Positions 52,032 to 62,257 of a stretch of 64,000 bases of DNA are shown in pieces; within the stretch, counting starts at the first letter, position 1, and every line of letters starts with the position of its first letter. The notes beneath the pieces were generated by a model that ran no database searches, had not been told where the DNA came from, and saw nothing but the letters and a program-made list of their open reading frames with translations. Origin of the DNA: Sedimentibacter sp. (lineage in GTDB: Bacteria > Bacillota > Clostridia > Tissierellales > Sedimentibacteraceae); contig JAHDLA010000004.1 of assembly GCA_018436705.1 (NCBI GenBank), positions 186,001-250,000 on the forward strand, given 5' to 3'. The position numbers and the translations under genes are program-made.

Positions 52032-53636
52032 TTACCAAACTGCAATTTGTCCATCCGTTCTCGGCTCTGTGCCTCCGCAAAGCGTCCCTTCATCCGTACG
52101 TAAAATTATCTGACCTCTGCCAAATGAAGATGCATTAGGCTGAATTTTAACAACATGTCCTCGCCGCATCAGATCTTTCACAATATGCAGCGGCACCCCG
52201 GGCTCAACTTCTATTTTTTTATCTTTTATCCATTGCCACCTGGGTGCATCCAGCGCCTCTTGTGGATTCATATGAAAATCTATGAGATTTGCGATTACCT
52301 GGACATGACCCTGCGGTTGCATAAAAGCTCCCATAACTCCGAACGGACCTACTGCCTTTCCATTCTTCATCAAAAATCCGGGAATTATTGTGTGATATGT
52401 TTTTTTATGCGGCATTAGACAATTATCATGTTGGTTGTCATAACTAAAATTATGTAATCTATTATGAAGGGCTATCCCTGTTTCAGGAATAACAATTCCC
52501 GATCCGAACCCCATATAGTTGCTTTGTATGTATGAAACCATATTCCCTTCTGAATCAGCAGTACAAAGATATACTGTCCCTCTGCTGTTAGGATCTCCAT
52601 CCGTAGGAAACAATGCTGTATCAGTAATTAAATTTCTCCTTGCTTCAGCATATTCTTCTGACAACAGCCTGCTTACATCAGCCTTCATATGTTCCGGGTC
52701 TGTTATATATTTTTGACCGTCTGCAAATGCAAGTTTCATTGCCTCGATCTGCTTATGGTATGTCTCACTGCTATCTTTCTCTGTAAAACTAAATCCATTT
52801 AATATTTGTAGAGCCATGAGCGCAACAAGGCCCTGACCGTTTGGAGGTATTTCGCACACATCATAGCCCCTGTAATCAGTTCTGATAGGCTCAACCCACT
52901 CAGGTTTATAACAACTTAAATCTTCCTTTGTTAAATATCCTTTATATTTTTTTAAAAAAGAATCAATTTTATCGGCTATACCACCTTTGTAATAATCCTC
53001 CGCATAGGTTCTTCCTATTTTTTCAAGAGTATCTCCATGGTGCGGGAGTTTCCATATTTCGCCGAATTTAGGTGTTCTACCATTTTTAGTAAACGTAGAA
53101 AACCATCCGTTAAACTCCTCTTTTTGTTCACTTCTATATATATGGTATGCTGCATCCCATGCGCTTTTAACATTTACTGAAACAGCAAATCCGTTTCTTG
53201 CGTAATCTATTGCCGGTTTTAGAACATCTATAAGTGGCAGCTTTCCAAACTTGTTTGATAGTTCTGCCCAAGCAGCAGGTGCACCGGGTACCATAACAGG
53301 TATAACGCCGTATTTTGGTATTTCGCTATAACCCCTATCTTTCAGTTTTTCTATGGAAATACTGCACGGTGAATATCCGCTGGCATTTAACCCATGTAAT
53401 TTATCATTTATCCATACCAACGCAAATGCATCGCTTCCCAGACCGTTTGACGTCGGTTCAACAACGGTTAGGCATGCAGCTGTTGCTATAGCTGCATCTA
53501 CTGCATTGCCGCCTGCCTTTAATATTTCAAGACCTGCCTGTGACGCCAAAGGCTGAGATGTTGCAACCATTCCTTTATGACCGTACACTACATTTCTTTT
53601 GGATGGATACTTGTATTCTTCTGGATTAAAGTTCAT
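52032..53636 (-). CDS. Gamma-glutamyltransferase family protein (YwrD-like)
   Basis: 534 aa Ntn-hydrolase precursor without a signal peptide. GMVATSQPLASQAGLEIL, GGNAVDAAIATAACLTVVEP and EIPPNGQGLVALMALQIL are typical. RGTVYLCTADSEGNMVSYIQ holds the Thr expected to become the N-terminal nucleophile after self-cleavage, and SNYMGFGSGI follows. Cytoplasmic members are probably gamma-glutamyl peptide hydrolases. ATG 53636 follows GGGAGG; the TTG 12 nt upstream sits on the SD. Confidence 0.9.
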   Translation of the reverse strand: MNFNPEEYKYPSKRNVVYGHKGMVATSQPLASQAGLEILKAGGNAVDAAIATAACLTVVEPTSNGLGSDAFALVWINDKLHGLNASGYSPCSISIEKLKDRGYSEIPKYGVIPVMVPGAPAAWAELSNKFGKLPLIDVLKPAIDYARNGFAVSVNVKSAWDAAYHIYRSEQKEEFNGWFSTFTKNGRTPKFGEIWKLPHHGDTLEKIGRTYAEDYYKGGIADKIDSFLKKYKGYLTKEDLSCYKPEWVEPIRTDYRGYDVCEIPPNGQGLVALMALQILNGFSFTEKDSSETYHKQIEAMKLAFADGQKYITDPEHMKADVSRLLSEEYAEARRNLITDTALFPTDGDPNSRGTVYLCTADSEGNMVSYIQSNYMGFGSGIVIPETGIALHNRLHNFSYDNQHDNCLMPHKKTYHTIIPGFLMKNGKAVGPFGVMGAFMQPQGHVQVIANLIDFHMNPQEALDAPRWQWIKDKKIEVEPGVPLHIVKDLMRRGHVVKIQPNASSFGRGQIILRTDEGTLCGGTEPRTDGQIAVW

Positions 53637-53707
53637 TCTTCCTCCCAATATTCATCATTATATTTCTTGATTAATGTTCTTATAAATATAACTATTATAC
53701 TTTCGCT

Positions 53708-54409
53708 CTACTGCCACGGTCTCTTATTATGGAGCCACCCATGCTCCTTCCAATAATCATGGTCAGCTTTATTGAAGCCTCCTTTTTTTTGAACCAGCCT
53801 CATTACATTAAAAATTGCTTTAACTTTGAAACTCGGTTTAACATTTCCCTGTATCGCTATAATTTTAGAGGATATTCTGTCAATATCCTTGTATATAGAA
53901 AGCTTTTTCTTGTCACTTACACCGTTCCAGTTTATTGCAGCGACTCCTTTTCCGTACTTAAAAATCCTTGCGACTCCCCAAAATGTTAAACTGTCAGCAA
54001 TATCTTTAATTGTTGACTTCATTCCGCCCCCTGCTGCTGTTGAGATTATAAGAGCCATCTTATTAAACATTAATTTATTTGGGCGGTGAACAATCCATTG
54101 ATATCCGAAATGATCAAGAAGCGTCTTCATTTGTCCCGTTGTGTGATATACATAGACAGGGCTGGTAAAAATCAGTAAATCAGCCTTTTCTATATCTTTC
54201 TTTATTCTGTTAACTTTCTCATAATCCGGGCAGTGCTCTTCTCCTTTTTCAAAACATTGTGCACATCCCCTGCAATAATTAGGAACGTCTCTAGGCAAAA
54301 ATACTTCTCTTATTTCAGCATTTTCGTTTCTTAGTTTATTTAAAAATAGCTGAGCGATATTATAAGTACTGCCTTTATGCTCAGTTCCATAAATCACTGT
54401 TATATTCAT
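53708..54409 (-). CDS. Flavodoxin-family NAD(P)H-dependent oxidoreductase
   Basis: 233 aa NADPH-dependent FMN reductase/flavodoxin-like fold. ITVIYGTEHKGSTYNIAQLF is the phosphate loop, followed by NYCRGCAQCFEKGEEHCP (Cys-rich iron-sulfur flavoprotein-like segment) and ADLLIFTSPVYVYHTTGQMK, which packs on FMN. Related to iron-sulfur flavoproteins of anaerobes. Electron partner unknown. Confidence 0.87.
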   Translation of the reverse strand: MNITVIYGTEHKGSTYNIAQLFLNKLRNENAEIREVFLPRDVPNYCRGCAQCFEKGEEHCPDYEKVNRIKKDIEKADLLIFTSPVYVYHTTGQMKTLLDHFGYQWIVHRPNKLMFNKMALIISTAAGGGMKSTIKDIADSLTFWGVARIFKYGKGVAAINWNGVSDKKKLSIYKDIDRISSKIIAIQGNVKPSFKVKAIFNVMRLVQKKGGFNKADHDYWKEHGWLHNKRPWQ

Positions 54410-54481
54410 ATTATATCACCACTTAACTTGCACCTGTTTATATAAATTTATAATTATTATGTATTAAGTATTTCGGGCGCG

Positions 54482-55915
54482 CTACACTCTTAATTCCACG
54501 TTAACACCAAGAAGTTCCTTGTTTTCCTCAAGGATATCCTTAACTGTATCATTATAGAATTCTTCAACCTGCTGCGGAGCCCTGCCCACATAGTTTACAG
54601 GATTTACAGTTTCTAGAATTTCTTCTTTTGACATATTTATTACTTTGCTTTCAGACATTCTTTCAATCAAATCATTTCTGTTCCCGAATTTCTTGACCTG
54701 CTCTGCTGCCTGCATAGACAACACTCTAATCTCTTCATGCAATTCCTGTCTGTTGCCGCCTCTCTTAACTGCTTCCATTATAATATTCTCTGTTGCCATA
54801 AACGGAAGCTCTTCACCTATATGCTTTTCTATAACCTTTTCGTTTACCACCAATCCTGCAAACACATTTATTGCAATTCCAAGTACAGCATCGGCCGCCA
54901 AGAATCCCTGAGGAATGGCAAGCCTCTTAATAGCAGAATCATCCAGTGTTCTTTCAAGCCACTGCGTAGCCTGGGTATTTGCCATATTAGCTTCATTTGA
55001 CATTATAAATCTCGACAATGACGCAATTCTCTCACTTCTCATTGGATTTCTCTTGTATGCCATTGCGGATGATCCAATTTGATTCTTTTCAAAAGGTTCT
55101 TCAATTTCCTTTTGACTTTGAAGTATTCTTATATCATTCGTCGCCTTGTGCAATGTCTGTGCAATGCCGCTTAAAGCAGAAAGCACATAGTAGTCGACCT
55201 TTCTCGTATATGTCTGGCCTGTCAGTTTAAACGAGTCATGAAATCCCATTTTTTCAACTACCAGTTTTTCAAGTTTTTTCACTTTTTCGCTGTCATTTTC
55301 AAACAAATTCATAAAACTTGCCTGCGTACCTGTTGTACCTTTTACGCCTCTTAGTTTAACCAATGAAAGCGCATGATTTATTTCCTCATAATCAAGTACA
55401 AGGTCCTGAAGCCACAGCGCAGCTCTTTTTCCTACGGTTGTAAGCTGAGCCGGCTGATAATGGGTATATCCCAATGTCGGCATATCCTTATACTTCATGC
55501 AGAATTCTGACAATGAGCTTATTGCGTTTACAAGTTTCTTTTTTACAAGTAAAAGCGCCTTTTTCATTAATATTGCATCCGTATTATCCACTACATACAT
55601 ACTTGTAGCACCAAGGTGAATTATAGGCATTGCTTTAGGGCATGCAGCACCAAACGTGTGAACGTGAGCCATAACATCGTGCCTGAACTCTTTCTCCTTC
55701 AGTGCAGCCATTTCATAGTCTATGTTATAAATGTTAGCTTTCATTTCAGCGACCTGGTCATCATCAATGTTTAATCCCAGTTCCTTTTCCGCCTCAGCTA
55801 ATGCAATCCAAAGTTTTCTCCATGTGGAAAATTTGCTTTCATCAGAAAAAATATAGCTCATTTCCTTGCTTGCATATCTTGATATTAACGGGTTTTCATA
55901 AGTATCTCTAGACAT
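54482..55915 (-). CDS. purB: Adenylosuccinate lyase
   Basis: 477 aa enzyme that cleaves SAICAR and adenylosuccinate to release fumarate in purine synthesis. Fumarase/aspartase-superfamily signature SSAMAYKRNPMRSERI, with IIHLGATSMYVVDNTD and MPTLGYTHYQPAQLTT. Slightly longer than bacterial purB of the classical type but in range for the clostridial form. Not in a pur operon. Confidence 0.95.
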   Translation of the reverse strand: MSRDTYENPLISRYASKEMSYIFSDESKFSTWRKLWIALAEAEKELGLNIDDDQVAEMKANIYNIDYEMAALKEKEFRHDVMAHVHTFGAACPKAMPIIHLGATSMYVVDNTDAILMKKALLLVKKKLVNAISSLSEFCMKYKDMPTLGYTHYQPAQLTTVGKRAALWLQDLVLDYEEINHALSLVKLRGVKGTTGTQASFMNLFENDSEKVKKLEKLVVEKMGFHDSFKLTGQTYTRKVDYYVLSALSGIAQTLHKATNDIRILQSQKEIEEPFEKNQIGSSAMAYKRNPMRSERIASLSRFIMSNEANMANTQATQWLERTLDDSAIKRLAIPQGFLAADAVLGIAINVFAGLVVNEKVIEKHIGEELPFMATENIIMEAVKRGGNRQELHEEIRVLSMQAAEQVKKFGNRNDLIERMSESKVINMSKEEILETVNPVNYVGRAPQQVEEFYNDTVKDILEENKELLGVNVELRV

Positions 55916-56023
55916 TTCATACCTCTTTCTAAATTTATTAATACATTGACAAGTTAAACAGCAATTTATCTGTCAATTATTTCTTCTTATATGTATATTC
56001 TTATTTTTATTCTATCTTGAAAT

Positions 56024-56056
56024 TAAAAAGAAGTAAACAATAAATTTGTTTACTTC
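56024..56056 (-). terminator. Terminator of rny
   Basis: An 11-bp stem GAAGTAAACAA / TTGTTTACTTC, loop TAAAT; on the minus strand followed by TTTTTAATT. Confidence 0.85.
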
Positions 56057-56074
56057 CATACATTTCTTATTTAA

Positions 56075-57610
56075 TTACTTTGCATATTCTGTTGCTCGTG
56101 TTTCTCTGATTACATTTACTTTTATCTGTCCCGGATATTCCATTTCTTCTTCTATCTTTTTGACAATATCCTTTGCAATCAATATAATACTTGAATCGCT
56201 CGTAACTTCAGGTTTAACAATGATGCGTATTTCTCTTCCTGCCTGTATAGCAAAAGATTTTTCTACGCCTTCAAATGAATTTGAAATTTCTTCCAGTTTC
56301 TCTAATCTCTTAATATAAGTTTCAAGTGTTTCCCTTCTAGCTCCCGGTCTTGCTGCTGATATTGCATCAGCTGCCTGAACCAGTACAGCCTCTACGGTCT
56401 GAGGTTCAATATCACCGTGATGGGCTGCTATTGCATGAACAATTACTTTGCTCTCTTTATATTTTCTAGCGAGATCTTCACCGATAGTTACATGCGGCCC
56501 CTCTACTTCGTGGTCCACTGCTTTTCCTATATCATGCAATAATCCGGCTCTTTTTGCTATTTTAACATCCGCACCCAGCTCTGCCGCCATAATTCCGGCA
56601 AGGTATGAAACCTCTATAGAATGCTTCAGTACGTTTTGGCCATAGCTTGTTCTGAACTTCAGTCTGCCCAATAGCCTTACCAGCTCTGGATGAAGTCCAT
56701 GTATACCGGTATCAAGTGTTGCCTGTTCACCTTCATCTTTAATCTGTTGCTCAACTTCTTTCTTAGCCTTTTCAACCATTTCCTCTATTCTTGCCGGATG
56801 AATCCTTCCGTCTGAAATTAATTTTTCAAGGGCTAATCTTGCAACTTCTCTTCTAATAGGATCAAATCCGGAAATAACTACTGCTTCCGGTGTATCATCT
56901 ATTATAATATCTATACCCGTTAATTGTTCAAGAGCTCTGATGTTTCTTCCTTCTCTTCCAATAATCCTGCCCTTCATTTCATCATTAGGCAAGTCTACAA
57001 CAGATACAGTTGTTTCCGCTACATGATCTGCAGAACATTTTTGAATTGCATATGTAATAATTTCACGTGCCTTTCTTTCCGCAGTATCCTTTGCTTCTCT
57101 CTCAATTTCTTTAACAGCAATTGAAGCCTCTTGCTCAGCTTCTCTTTTTATGTTGTCAATCAACATATTTTTTGCTTCGTCAGTTGAAAGCCCAGAAATT
57201 CTTTCGAGTTCTTGAATTTGCCTGTCATGAATTGCTTCCAGTTTATTTTGCCTATTCTCAATATCTTTAAGCTTCCTTTGGAGCATCTCTTCTTTCTTTT
57301 CAACCTGCATACTCTTGGAGTCAAGCATTTCTTCTTTTTTGATTAGTCTTTTTTCGGATCTTTGTAATTCGCTTCTTCTTTCTTTGTTTTCTCTTTCATA
57401 TTCATTTCTCATTTTGTGAGCTTCATCTTTTGCTTCAACAAGAATTTCTTTTTTACTTGTTTCGGCTTCTTTAACAGCATCACCAATAATCCTTTTAGCT
57501 TCTTCTTCAGCACTACCTATTTTGCTCTCAGATATATTTTTACGAATTATAATTCCCACTATTATACCTATTAATGCGCAGATAATACCTACTATTATTT
57601 CATTGAACAA
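56075..57610 (-). CDS. rny: Ribonuclease Y
   Basis: 511 aa membrane-anchored endoribonuclease starting mRNA decay. An N-terminal TM helix ([18 protein letters not shown]), a long Glu/Lys coiled coil (~30-190), a KH domain ([19 protein letters not shown]), then an HD domain ([19 protein letters not shown]). Uses a TTG start at 57610 with GGGAGG 7 nt upstream; no ATG is available in frame nearby. Confidence 0.96.
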   Translation of the reverse strand: MFNEIIVGIICALIGIIVGIIIRKNISESKIGSAEEEAKRIIGDAVKEAETSKKEILVEAKDEAHKMRNEYERENKERRSELQRSEKRLIKKEEMLDSKSMQVEKKEEMLQRKLKDIENRQNKLEAIHDRQIQELERISGLSTDEAKNMLIDNIKREAEQEASIAVKEIEREAKDTAERKAREIITYAIQKCSADHVAETTVSVVDLPNDEMKGRIIGREGRNIRALEQLTGIDIIIDDTPEAVVISGFDPIRREVARLALEKLISDGRIHPARIEEMVEKAKKEVEQQIKDEGEQATLDTGIHGLHPELVRLLGRLKFRTSYGQNVLKHSIEVSYLAGIMAAELGADVKIAKRAGLLHDIGKAVDHEVEGPHVTIGEDLARKYKESKVIVHAIAAHHGDIEPQTVEAVLVQAADAISAARPGARRETLETYIKRLEKLEEISNSFEGVEKSFAIQAGREIRIIVKPEVTSDSSIILIAKDIVKKIEEEMEYPGQIKVNVIRETRATEYAK

Positions 57611-58009
57611 TTCAGCACCTCCCGTTATTAAATTTTCAAGCTGCGAAATATCTACATTTATTTACATTACGCTATATGCTAAATATAAAAAATGCTAATT
57701 TTCTATCATATATTTGAAATATCAAATTTATTTCTAAATACTTGAATATATAATATTTTATAATTTTTTGCGCTTTATGTCAAGACAATATGTTTAATAT
57801 TAGGAAACTTCAAGCGTATTTCGTTTAATATTTACATAATTATTTTTCTGTCAAATTTATTTTTTGCCTTGAAAAATCTTTAGGGAGGTATTACAAAGGA
57901 GCCTTGCTGTTGATAAACACACTCTTGGAATGGCAATTAGAAATAGATAATAAATAGATAATAAATAGGCTGTTGCTTCGTATAAAAACTACATGCAACA
58001 GCCTATTTA
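57611..58009. other. Intergenic region rny-recA
   Basis: About 400 nt, AT-rich. It holds the rny upstream region, an 11-bp direct repeat (AAATAGATAAT, 57941-57962, running on into AAATAGG) and the recA terminator. No convincing gene; a 17-codon frame after AAAGGAG at 57904 was judged chance. Confidence 0.5.
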
Positions 58010-58011
58010 TT
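57960..58011 (-). terminator. Terminator of recA
   Basis: A perfect 17-bp stem (57960-57976 with 57995-58011; core TAGGCTGTTGC / GCAACAGCCTA), overlapping the recA stop codon. Confidence 0.85.
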
Positions 58012-59062
58012 ATTTATCTGAATCCGCTGATTTAGCTGACTTAGCTGATTTATCTGAATCATCGGAGCTTTCTTTAACATCTCCAAGATCGTATTTTTCT
58101 CTTACTTTCTCTTCAATTTCAGCCATTAGTTCAGGATTTGAAAGCAAATATTCCTTTGAATTTTCCCTTCCCTGTCCGATTCTAGCACTTTCGTATGAAT
58201 ACCATGCTCCGGCTTTATTAACAACGCCAGCCTCAACTGCCATATCAAGTATACAGCCTTCCTTTGATATTCCTTTACCATATATAATATCAAATTCAGC
58301 CTGTTTAAACGGAGGTGCAACCTTGTTTTTTACAACCTTGACTCTTGTTCTGTTTCCATAAACATTGTCCCCTTTTTTAAGGGATTCTATTCTTCTGACA
58401 TCAAATCTCATGGATGCATAGAACTTAAGAGCTCGTCCGCCTGTGGTAGTCTCTGGATTTCCAAACATAACACCAACCTTTTCGCGAAGCTGGTTGATGA
58501 AAATAGCCACTGTATTGGATTTATTGATTGCTCCTGCCAGCTTTCGCAAAGCCTGAGACATAAGTCTAGCCTGAAGGCCTACATGCGAATCCCCCATCTC
58601 TCCATCAATTTCTGCCTTGGGAACAAGTGCAGCGACAGAGTCGATTACCACTACATCAACGGCTCCGCTTCTGACCAATGCTTCCGCTATTTCTAGGGCC
58701 TGTTCGCCTGTATCTGGCTGAGAAATAATAAGGTCTTCATTTGATACTCCAAGTTTTTTAGCATATGCAGGATCAAGTGCATGCTCAGCATCTATGAAAG
58801 CAGCAATACCTCCTTTTTTTTGTGCTTCTGCAACTATATGTAATGCAACGGTTGTCTTTCCTGATGATTCAGGTCCAAAAATCTCTATTATTCTTCCTTT
58901 TGGAACTCCGCCTATACCGGTAGCAATATCAAGCGGCAGGGCACCGGTGGATATGGATTCTATATTAAGCTTCGCATTTTCTCCAAGCTTCATTATAGAT
59001 CCCTTGCCGAATTGTTTTTCTATTTGAGCAATAGCAAGCTCAAGCGCCTTATCTTTCTCCAT
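58010..59062 (-). CDS. recA: Recombinase RecA
   Basis: 350 aa. Walker [14 protein letters not shown], Walker [18 protein letters not shown]2 [20 protein letters not shown]. The C-terminal tail is a low-complexity Ser/Asp/Lys/Ala repeat ([15 protein letters not shown]) encoded by repeated DNA. Preceded by a consensus promoter and a LexA box, so SOS-controlled. Next to rny, as in many Firmicutes. Confidence 0.97.
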   Translation of the reverse strand: MEKDKALELAIAQIEKQFGKGSIMKLGENAKLNIESISTGALPLDIATGIGGVPKGRIIEIFGPESSGKTTVALHIVAEAQKKGGIAAFIDAEHALDPAYAKKLGVSNEDLIISQPDTGEQALEIAEALVRSGAVDVVVIDSVAALVPKAEIDGEMGDSHVGLQARLMSQALRKLAGAINKSNTVAIFINQLREKVGVMFGNPETTTGGRALKFYASMRFDVRRIESLKKGDNVYGNRTRVKVVKNKVAPPFKQAEFDIIYGKGISKEGCILDMAVEAGVVNKAGAWYSYESARIGQGRENSKEYLLSNPELMAEIEEKVREKYDLGDVKESSDDSDKSAKSAKSADSDK

Positions 59063-59077
59063 TATACACTCCTTTTT

Positions 59078-59091
59078 AGAACATTTGTTCT
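59078..59091. promoter_or_regulatory. LexA box of recA
   Basis: AGAACATTTGTTCT, a perfect GAAC-N4-GTTC palindrome, immediately downstream of the recA -10. Confidence 0.88.
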
Positions 59092-59095
59092 TTTA

Positions 59096-59124
59096 ATTAT
59101 ATCTGTTATTCCGTTATTTGTCAA
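59096..59124 (-). promoter_or_regulatory. recA promoter
   Basis: Minus strand: TTGACA (59124-59119), 17 nt, TATAAT (59101-59096), a perfect sigma-A consensus, just upstream of the LexA box. Confidence 0.92.
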
Positions 59125-59130
59125 CGTTAA

Positions 59131-60726
59131 TTATATTATTTTAAGAAGAAGTTCAAGCTTGATGCGATTCATTTCATCATTGAGATCTACGCTTATCATG
59201 TCGCCTATCTTTTCAATTCGTTTTCTCACAGTATTAATATGCACGAACAATTTCTCAGCAGTAAGGCTGAAATTCATTTTGTTTTCAAGATAAACCTTTA
59301 ATGTTTCCAAAAGCTCGCTATTTGCTTCGTCTGTATATAAAACTTCAATTCCTTTTTTCATTACATCGATCTCGTCCTCTTTTATATCTACCCATGCAAA
59401 CACTCCCAGCCGAGAATATTCTATTATATCTAGTCCGGGATAAATATGTGAACCCATGCATATTGACTTTAGGCATCTATCATAATTTCTACCTGCGTTA
59501 AAAATATAATCAGACACATCGGAAATCCCAATTATGAATTCTGAACCTTCTATATCTAATTCCAAGCGTTTTTTTAAATTGCATACTTTATTGAGCATCG
59601 CTTCATATTCTTTATCTGTTTTTTCCCTTTCACTAAAATTATACATAAAAAGACATCTGTTATCTCCCATTAATGCCATTTGACATGTATTTAAACCAAA
59701 AACCTGCCTTTTATCACTGTTTATAATATCGCTGTATCCTGAAATAAGAATACCTTTATTTTTTTGTTCAATAACAAACATGCAACTTTTTCTGTCTACA
59801 TCAAGATCGTATTCAAGGGCTTTTTCAATAATTTCTTTTTTATCATATCTTTTATTGATAATATTCTTAACTACAGATGCAAACCCTCTATCGCCAGAAC
59901 TTTGTGCTACAAGTATTTGCTCAAACATCGCTTGAATTTGCACAAAGCCTATTCGAAGAGCAAATTGATCAAAATAATCCAAAAGTTCTGTTGCCTCCAT
60001 GACAACAAAGTACGCCCTAACTTTGTTTTTTACGCTTATGGGAACAGTTATCCAACTGTATGGCTTGTCATACTTGTCGTCATAAAATCTGTATCTTATC
60101 ATTTTTAAATTGTCGCACATAACTTCCACGCTATGGCTAAAGGATGGATCCCAATAGTCATATTTACTAAAACCAACTGACAGCTCTTTAAACTTGTTTG
60201 AACTATAATATGCCTTATCGTCAATTAAATCGTAAAGCATTGCCGGAAATTCCATCTCATATTCAAGGCTATTTAATATTTTTTTAATTTTCATTTCCTG
60301 GTACGTAAGATCCGTAAAGCTTTTGGGATTTATTCTGCCTATATTGAACTGCCGAATATTTTTATTCATAACAATTACATTAACTGCATTGAATATTCCC
60401 ATAAAAGGATCTTTATCAGGTATATCTATCAGAGGAACGTTGCATTTATTACAGGCCTCAATTAGATTTTCAGGAGTACGCTTTAGATATCTGACAAATT
60501 TTATTCCCAATGCAGCATTTTTCCTTAGTTCATCCGAACATATATATTCGTTCAGATAATTAAAATCACTTGAAAATATATATCCCGACGTTATTACAAA
60601 TTCCTTGCCCATCGTCCATTTGAAGCCGTCAGGGGCATCCAATACAGTCACACCTTGGATTTGGTTATCTAATCCGCCATGTCCCGCTATTACCTTATAG
60701 TCCTTAAAAAATTCTGCTTTCATCAT
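59131..60726 (-). CDS. PucR-family transcriptional regulator (start uncertain, possibly 60741)
   Basis: 531 aa from the first ATG. An N-terminal PucR domain (YKVIAGHGGLDNQIQGVTVLD, ITSGYIF) is followed by a GGDEF-like region and a C-terminal PucR HTH (NFSLTAEKLFVHINTVRKRIEKIG). PucR regulators control purine, peptide or amino-acid catabolism genes; the M20 peptidase and transporter genes just upstream on the same strand are likely targets. The conserved family start ITVRE lies upstream of ATG 60726 with a strong SD (AGGCGGTGA, 60759-60751) but no standard start codon in frame (see findings). Confidence 0.85.
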   Translation of the reverse strand: MMKAEFFKDYKVIAGHGGLDNQIQGVTVLDAPDGFKWTMGKEFVITSGYIFSSDFNYLNEYICSDELRKNAALGIKFVRYLKRTPENLIEACNKCNVPLIDIPDKDPFMGIFNAVNVIVMNKNIRQFNIGRINPKSFTDLTYQEMKIKKILNSLEYEMEFPAMLYDLIDDKAYYSSNKFKELSVGFSKYDYWDPSFSHSVEVMCDNLKMIRYRFYDDKYDKPYSWITVPISVKNKVRAYFVVMEATELLDYFDQFALRIGFVQIQAMFEQILVAQSSGDRGFASVVKNIINKRYDKKEIIEKALEYDLDVDRKSCMFVIEQKNKGILISGYSDIINSDKRQVFGLNTCQMALMGDNRCLFMYNFSEREKTDKEYEAMLNKVCNLKKRLELDIEGSEFIIGISDVSDYIFNAGRNYDRCLKSICMGSHIYPGLDIIEYSRLGVFAWVDIKEDEIDVMKKGIEVLYTDEANSELLETLKVYLENKMNFSLTAEKLFVHINTVRKRIEKIGDMISVDLNDEMNRIKLELLLKII

Positions 60727-60804
60727 TTCTCTGACTGTTATCCCAAAATATCACCGCCTCTAAAATATATATAAATTATATATTTTTTTTATAATAAAAT
60801 CAAA

Positions 60805-60864
60805 TATAAAAAAATGTTTCAATATTGAATGCTGCAAACAGACCGCATCACATAATGAAACATC
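60805..60864 (-). terminator. Terminator after the M20 peptidase gene
   Basis: Stem ATGTTTCA / TGAAACAT (60814-60821 and 60856-60863) with a 34-nt loop; on the minus strand followed by a T-run. Confidence 0.6.
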
Positions 60865-60876
60865 TTTTTATTAAAA

Positions 60877-62247
60877 TTATTTTAAAGGCATAACATACTT
60901 ATTATTTTTAGTTTTGTCAGAAAATTCTTTTTTCGCACTTTCCACAAGACTGCTATCATTTAACAAATCATATGCAATTGACGCAAAGACTTTTGATGCG
61001 TACAACATTCCTTTTTGCCCAGCCTCTGAGCCTGCCATTGACGTCGCCTGCCACGTATGTGGATTTATTCCCAGAGGCCAGCATGCCGTCAGAAAACAGT
61101 TCATAGGTAGTATCCAGCTTACATCCCCTGAATCTGAAGAACCTGTTAAATACATCTCCTGTGCTACCTCTTTAGAAACAACATTCTTATGCATCGAATA
61201 TTTTTCAAGTATTTTGTAGTTATTTATATCACCCTCAACCTGATGTACACTTACAGTTTTTTGGATTTCATCGGCAAACTGTAGTTCTTCTAAAGTAAAA
61301 TCAGGTCCCTTAAGCTCCTGCATATTTTTATACGTAAGATCGAACAAAACCTTATTGGGCATCATTTCATAGCATCCTGCCACATATTTATGACTTGCTT
61401 CTGTTTCCGTCATAAGGGCAGCACCTTCAGAAATTTTTATAAGCCTATCGGTGATTTCAGTAACATCCTTTCTATGTGGAGCTCTGACGAAATACCATGA
61501 TTCTGCTTCCTTAGGAACTATGTTAGGAGGTCCACCTGCATCAGTAATAGTGTAATGTATTCTTGCCTTATCAATTACGTGTTCTCTCATATAATTTGCA
61601 CCCGTATTCATAAGCTCTACCGCATCCAGAGCACTTCTTCCAAGGTGAGGAACTGCTGCAGCATGCGCTGATGTTCCATTAAATTTAAATTTTATAGAAT
61701 TATTAGCAAGATACGAATTATAAATTGGAGTATTTACATTCATAGGATGCCAGCTTAATGCCACATCACATCCGTCAAATGCATTTTCTCGTATCATTTC
61801 CACTTTTCCGTTCAAAGTTTCTTCCGCAGGACAACCATAAAATCTTATTGTACCTTTAACATTATCTTGCTTAATATAATTTTTTATCGCTAACACTGCT
61901 CCCATAGCAGCGCTTCCCAAAAGATTATGTCCGCACCCATGGCCGTTGCCTCCTTCAATTACAGGATTGTGCTTAGTATCTTTTTTCTGAGACATACCAG
62001 GCAATGCATCATACTCTCCCATAATTGCTATTACGGGGCTCCCTTGGCCGTATTCAGCATAAAAAGCATAGTCTACGTTGTTTATTTCATGAATTTCAAA
62101 CTCATTACTTTTTAGTATATCTTTCATAAGATCAGATGAAAATTTTTCTTCCCCAGATATTTCTGGATTATTCCAAATACTTATACTTGCATCTGTAATA
62201 ACATTCTTTAGATTTTCTATTTCTGCAATTAAATCTTGCTTATTCAT
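60877..62247 (-). CDS. M20 family amidohydrolase (AbgB/aminobenzoyl-glutamate hydrolase-like)
   Basis: 456 aa metallo-amidohydrolase. MGEYDALPGMSQ and GGNGHGCGHNLLGSAAMGAVLA supply the di-metal site, CPAEETLNGK has the catalytic Glu, and SWHPMNVN and GSSDSGDVSWILP supply further ligands. Long M20 subgroup with dimerisation lid. It should cleave an amide bond of an acyl-amino acid or peptide. Cotranscribed with two membrane proteins that probably import its substrate. SD AAGGAG. Confidence 0.9.
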   Translation of the reverse strand: MNKQDLIAEIENLKNVITDASISIWNNPEISGEEKFSSDLMKDILKSNEFEIHEINNVDYAFYAEYGQGSPVIAIMGEYDALPGMSQKKDTKHNPVIEGGNGHGCGHNLLGSAAMGAVLAIKNYIKQDNVKGTIRFYGCPAEETLNGKVEMIRENAFDGCDVALSWHPMNVNTPIYNSYLANNSIKFKFNGTSAHAAAVPHLGRSALDAVELMNTGANYMREHVIDKARIHYTITDAGGPPNIVPKEAESWYFVRAPHRKDVTEITDRLIKISEGAALMTETEASHKYVAGCYEMMPNKVLFDLTYKNMQELKGPDFTLEELQFADEIQKTVSVHQVEGDINNYKILEKYSMHKNVVSKEVAQEMYLTGSSDSGDVSWILPMNCFLTACWPLGINPHTWQATSMAGSEAGQKGMLYASKVFASIAYDLLNDSSLVESAKKEFSDKTKNNKYVMPLK

Positions 62248-62257
62248 TATAAACTCC

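Noticed and set aside
57904..57966. 17-codon frame after an AAAGGAG in the rny-recA gap
   Set aside because: SD-like string abuts the TTG start, the frame is too short, and it runs into the recA terminator stem.
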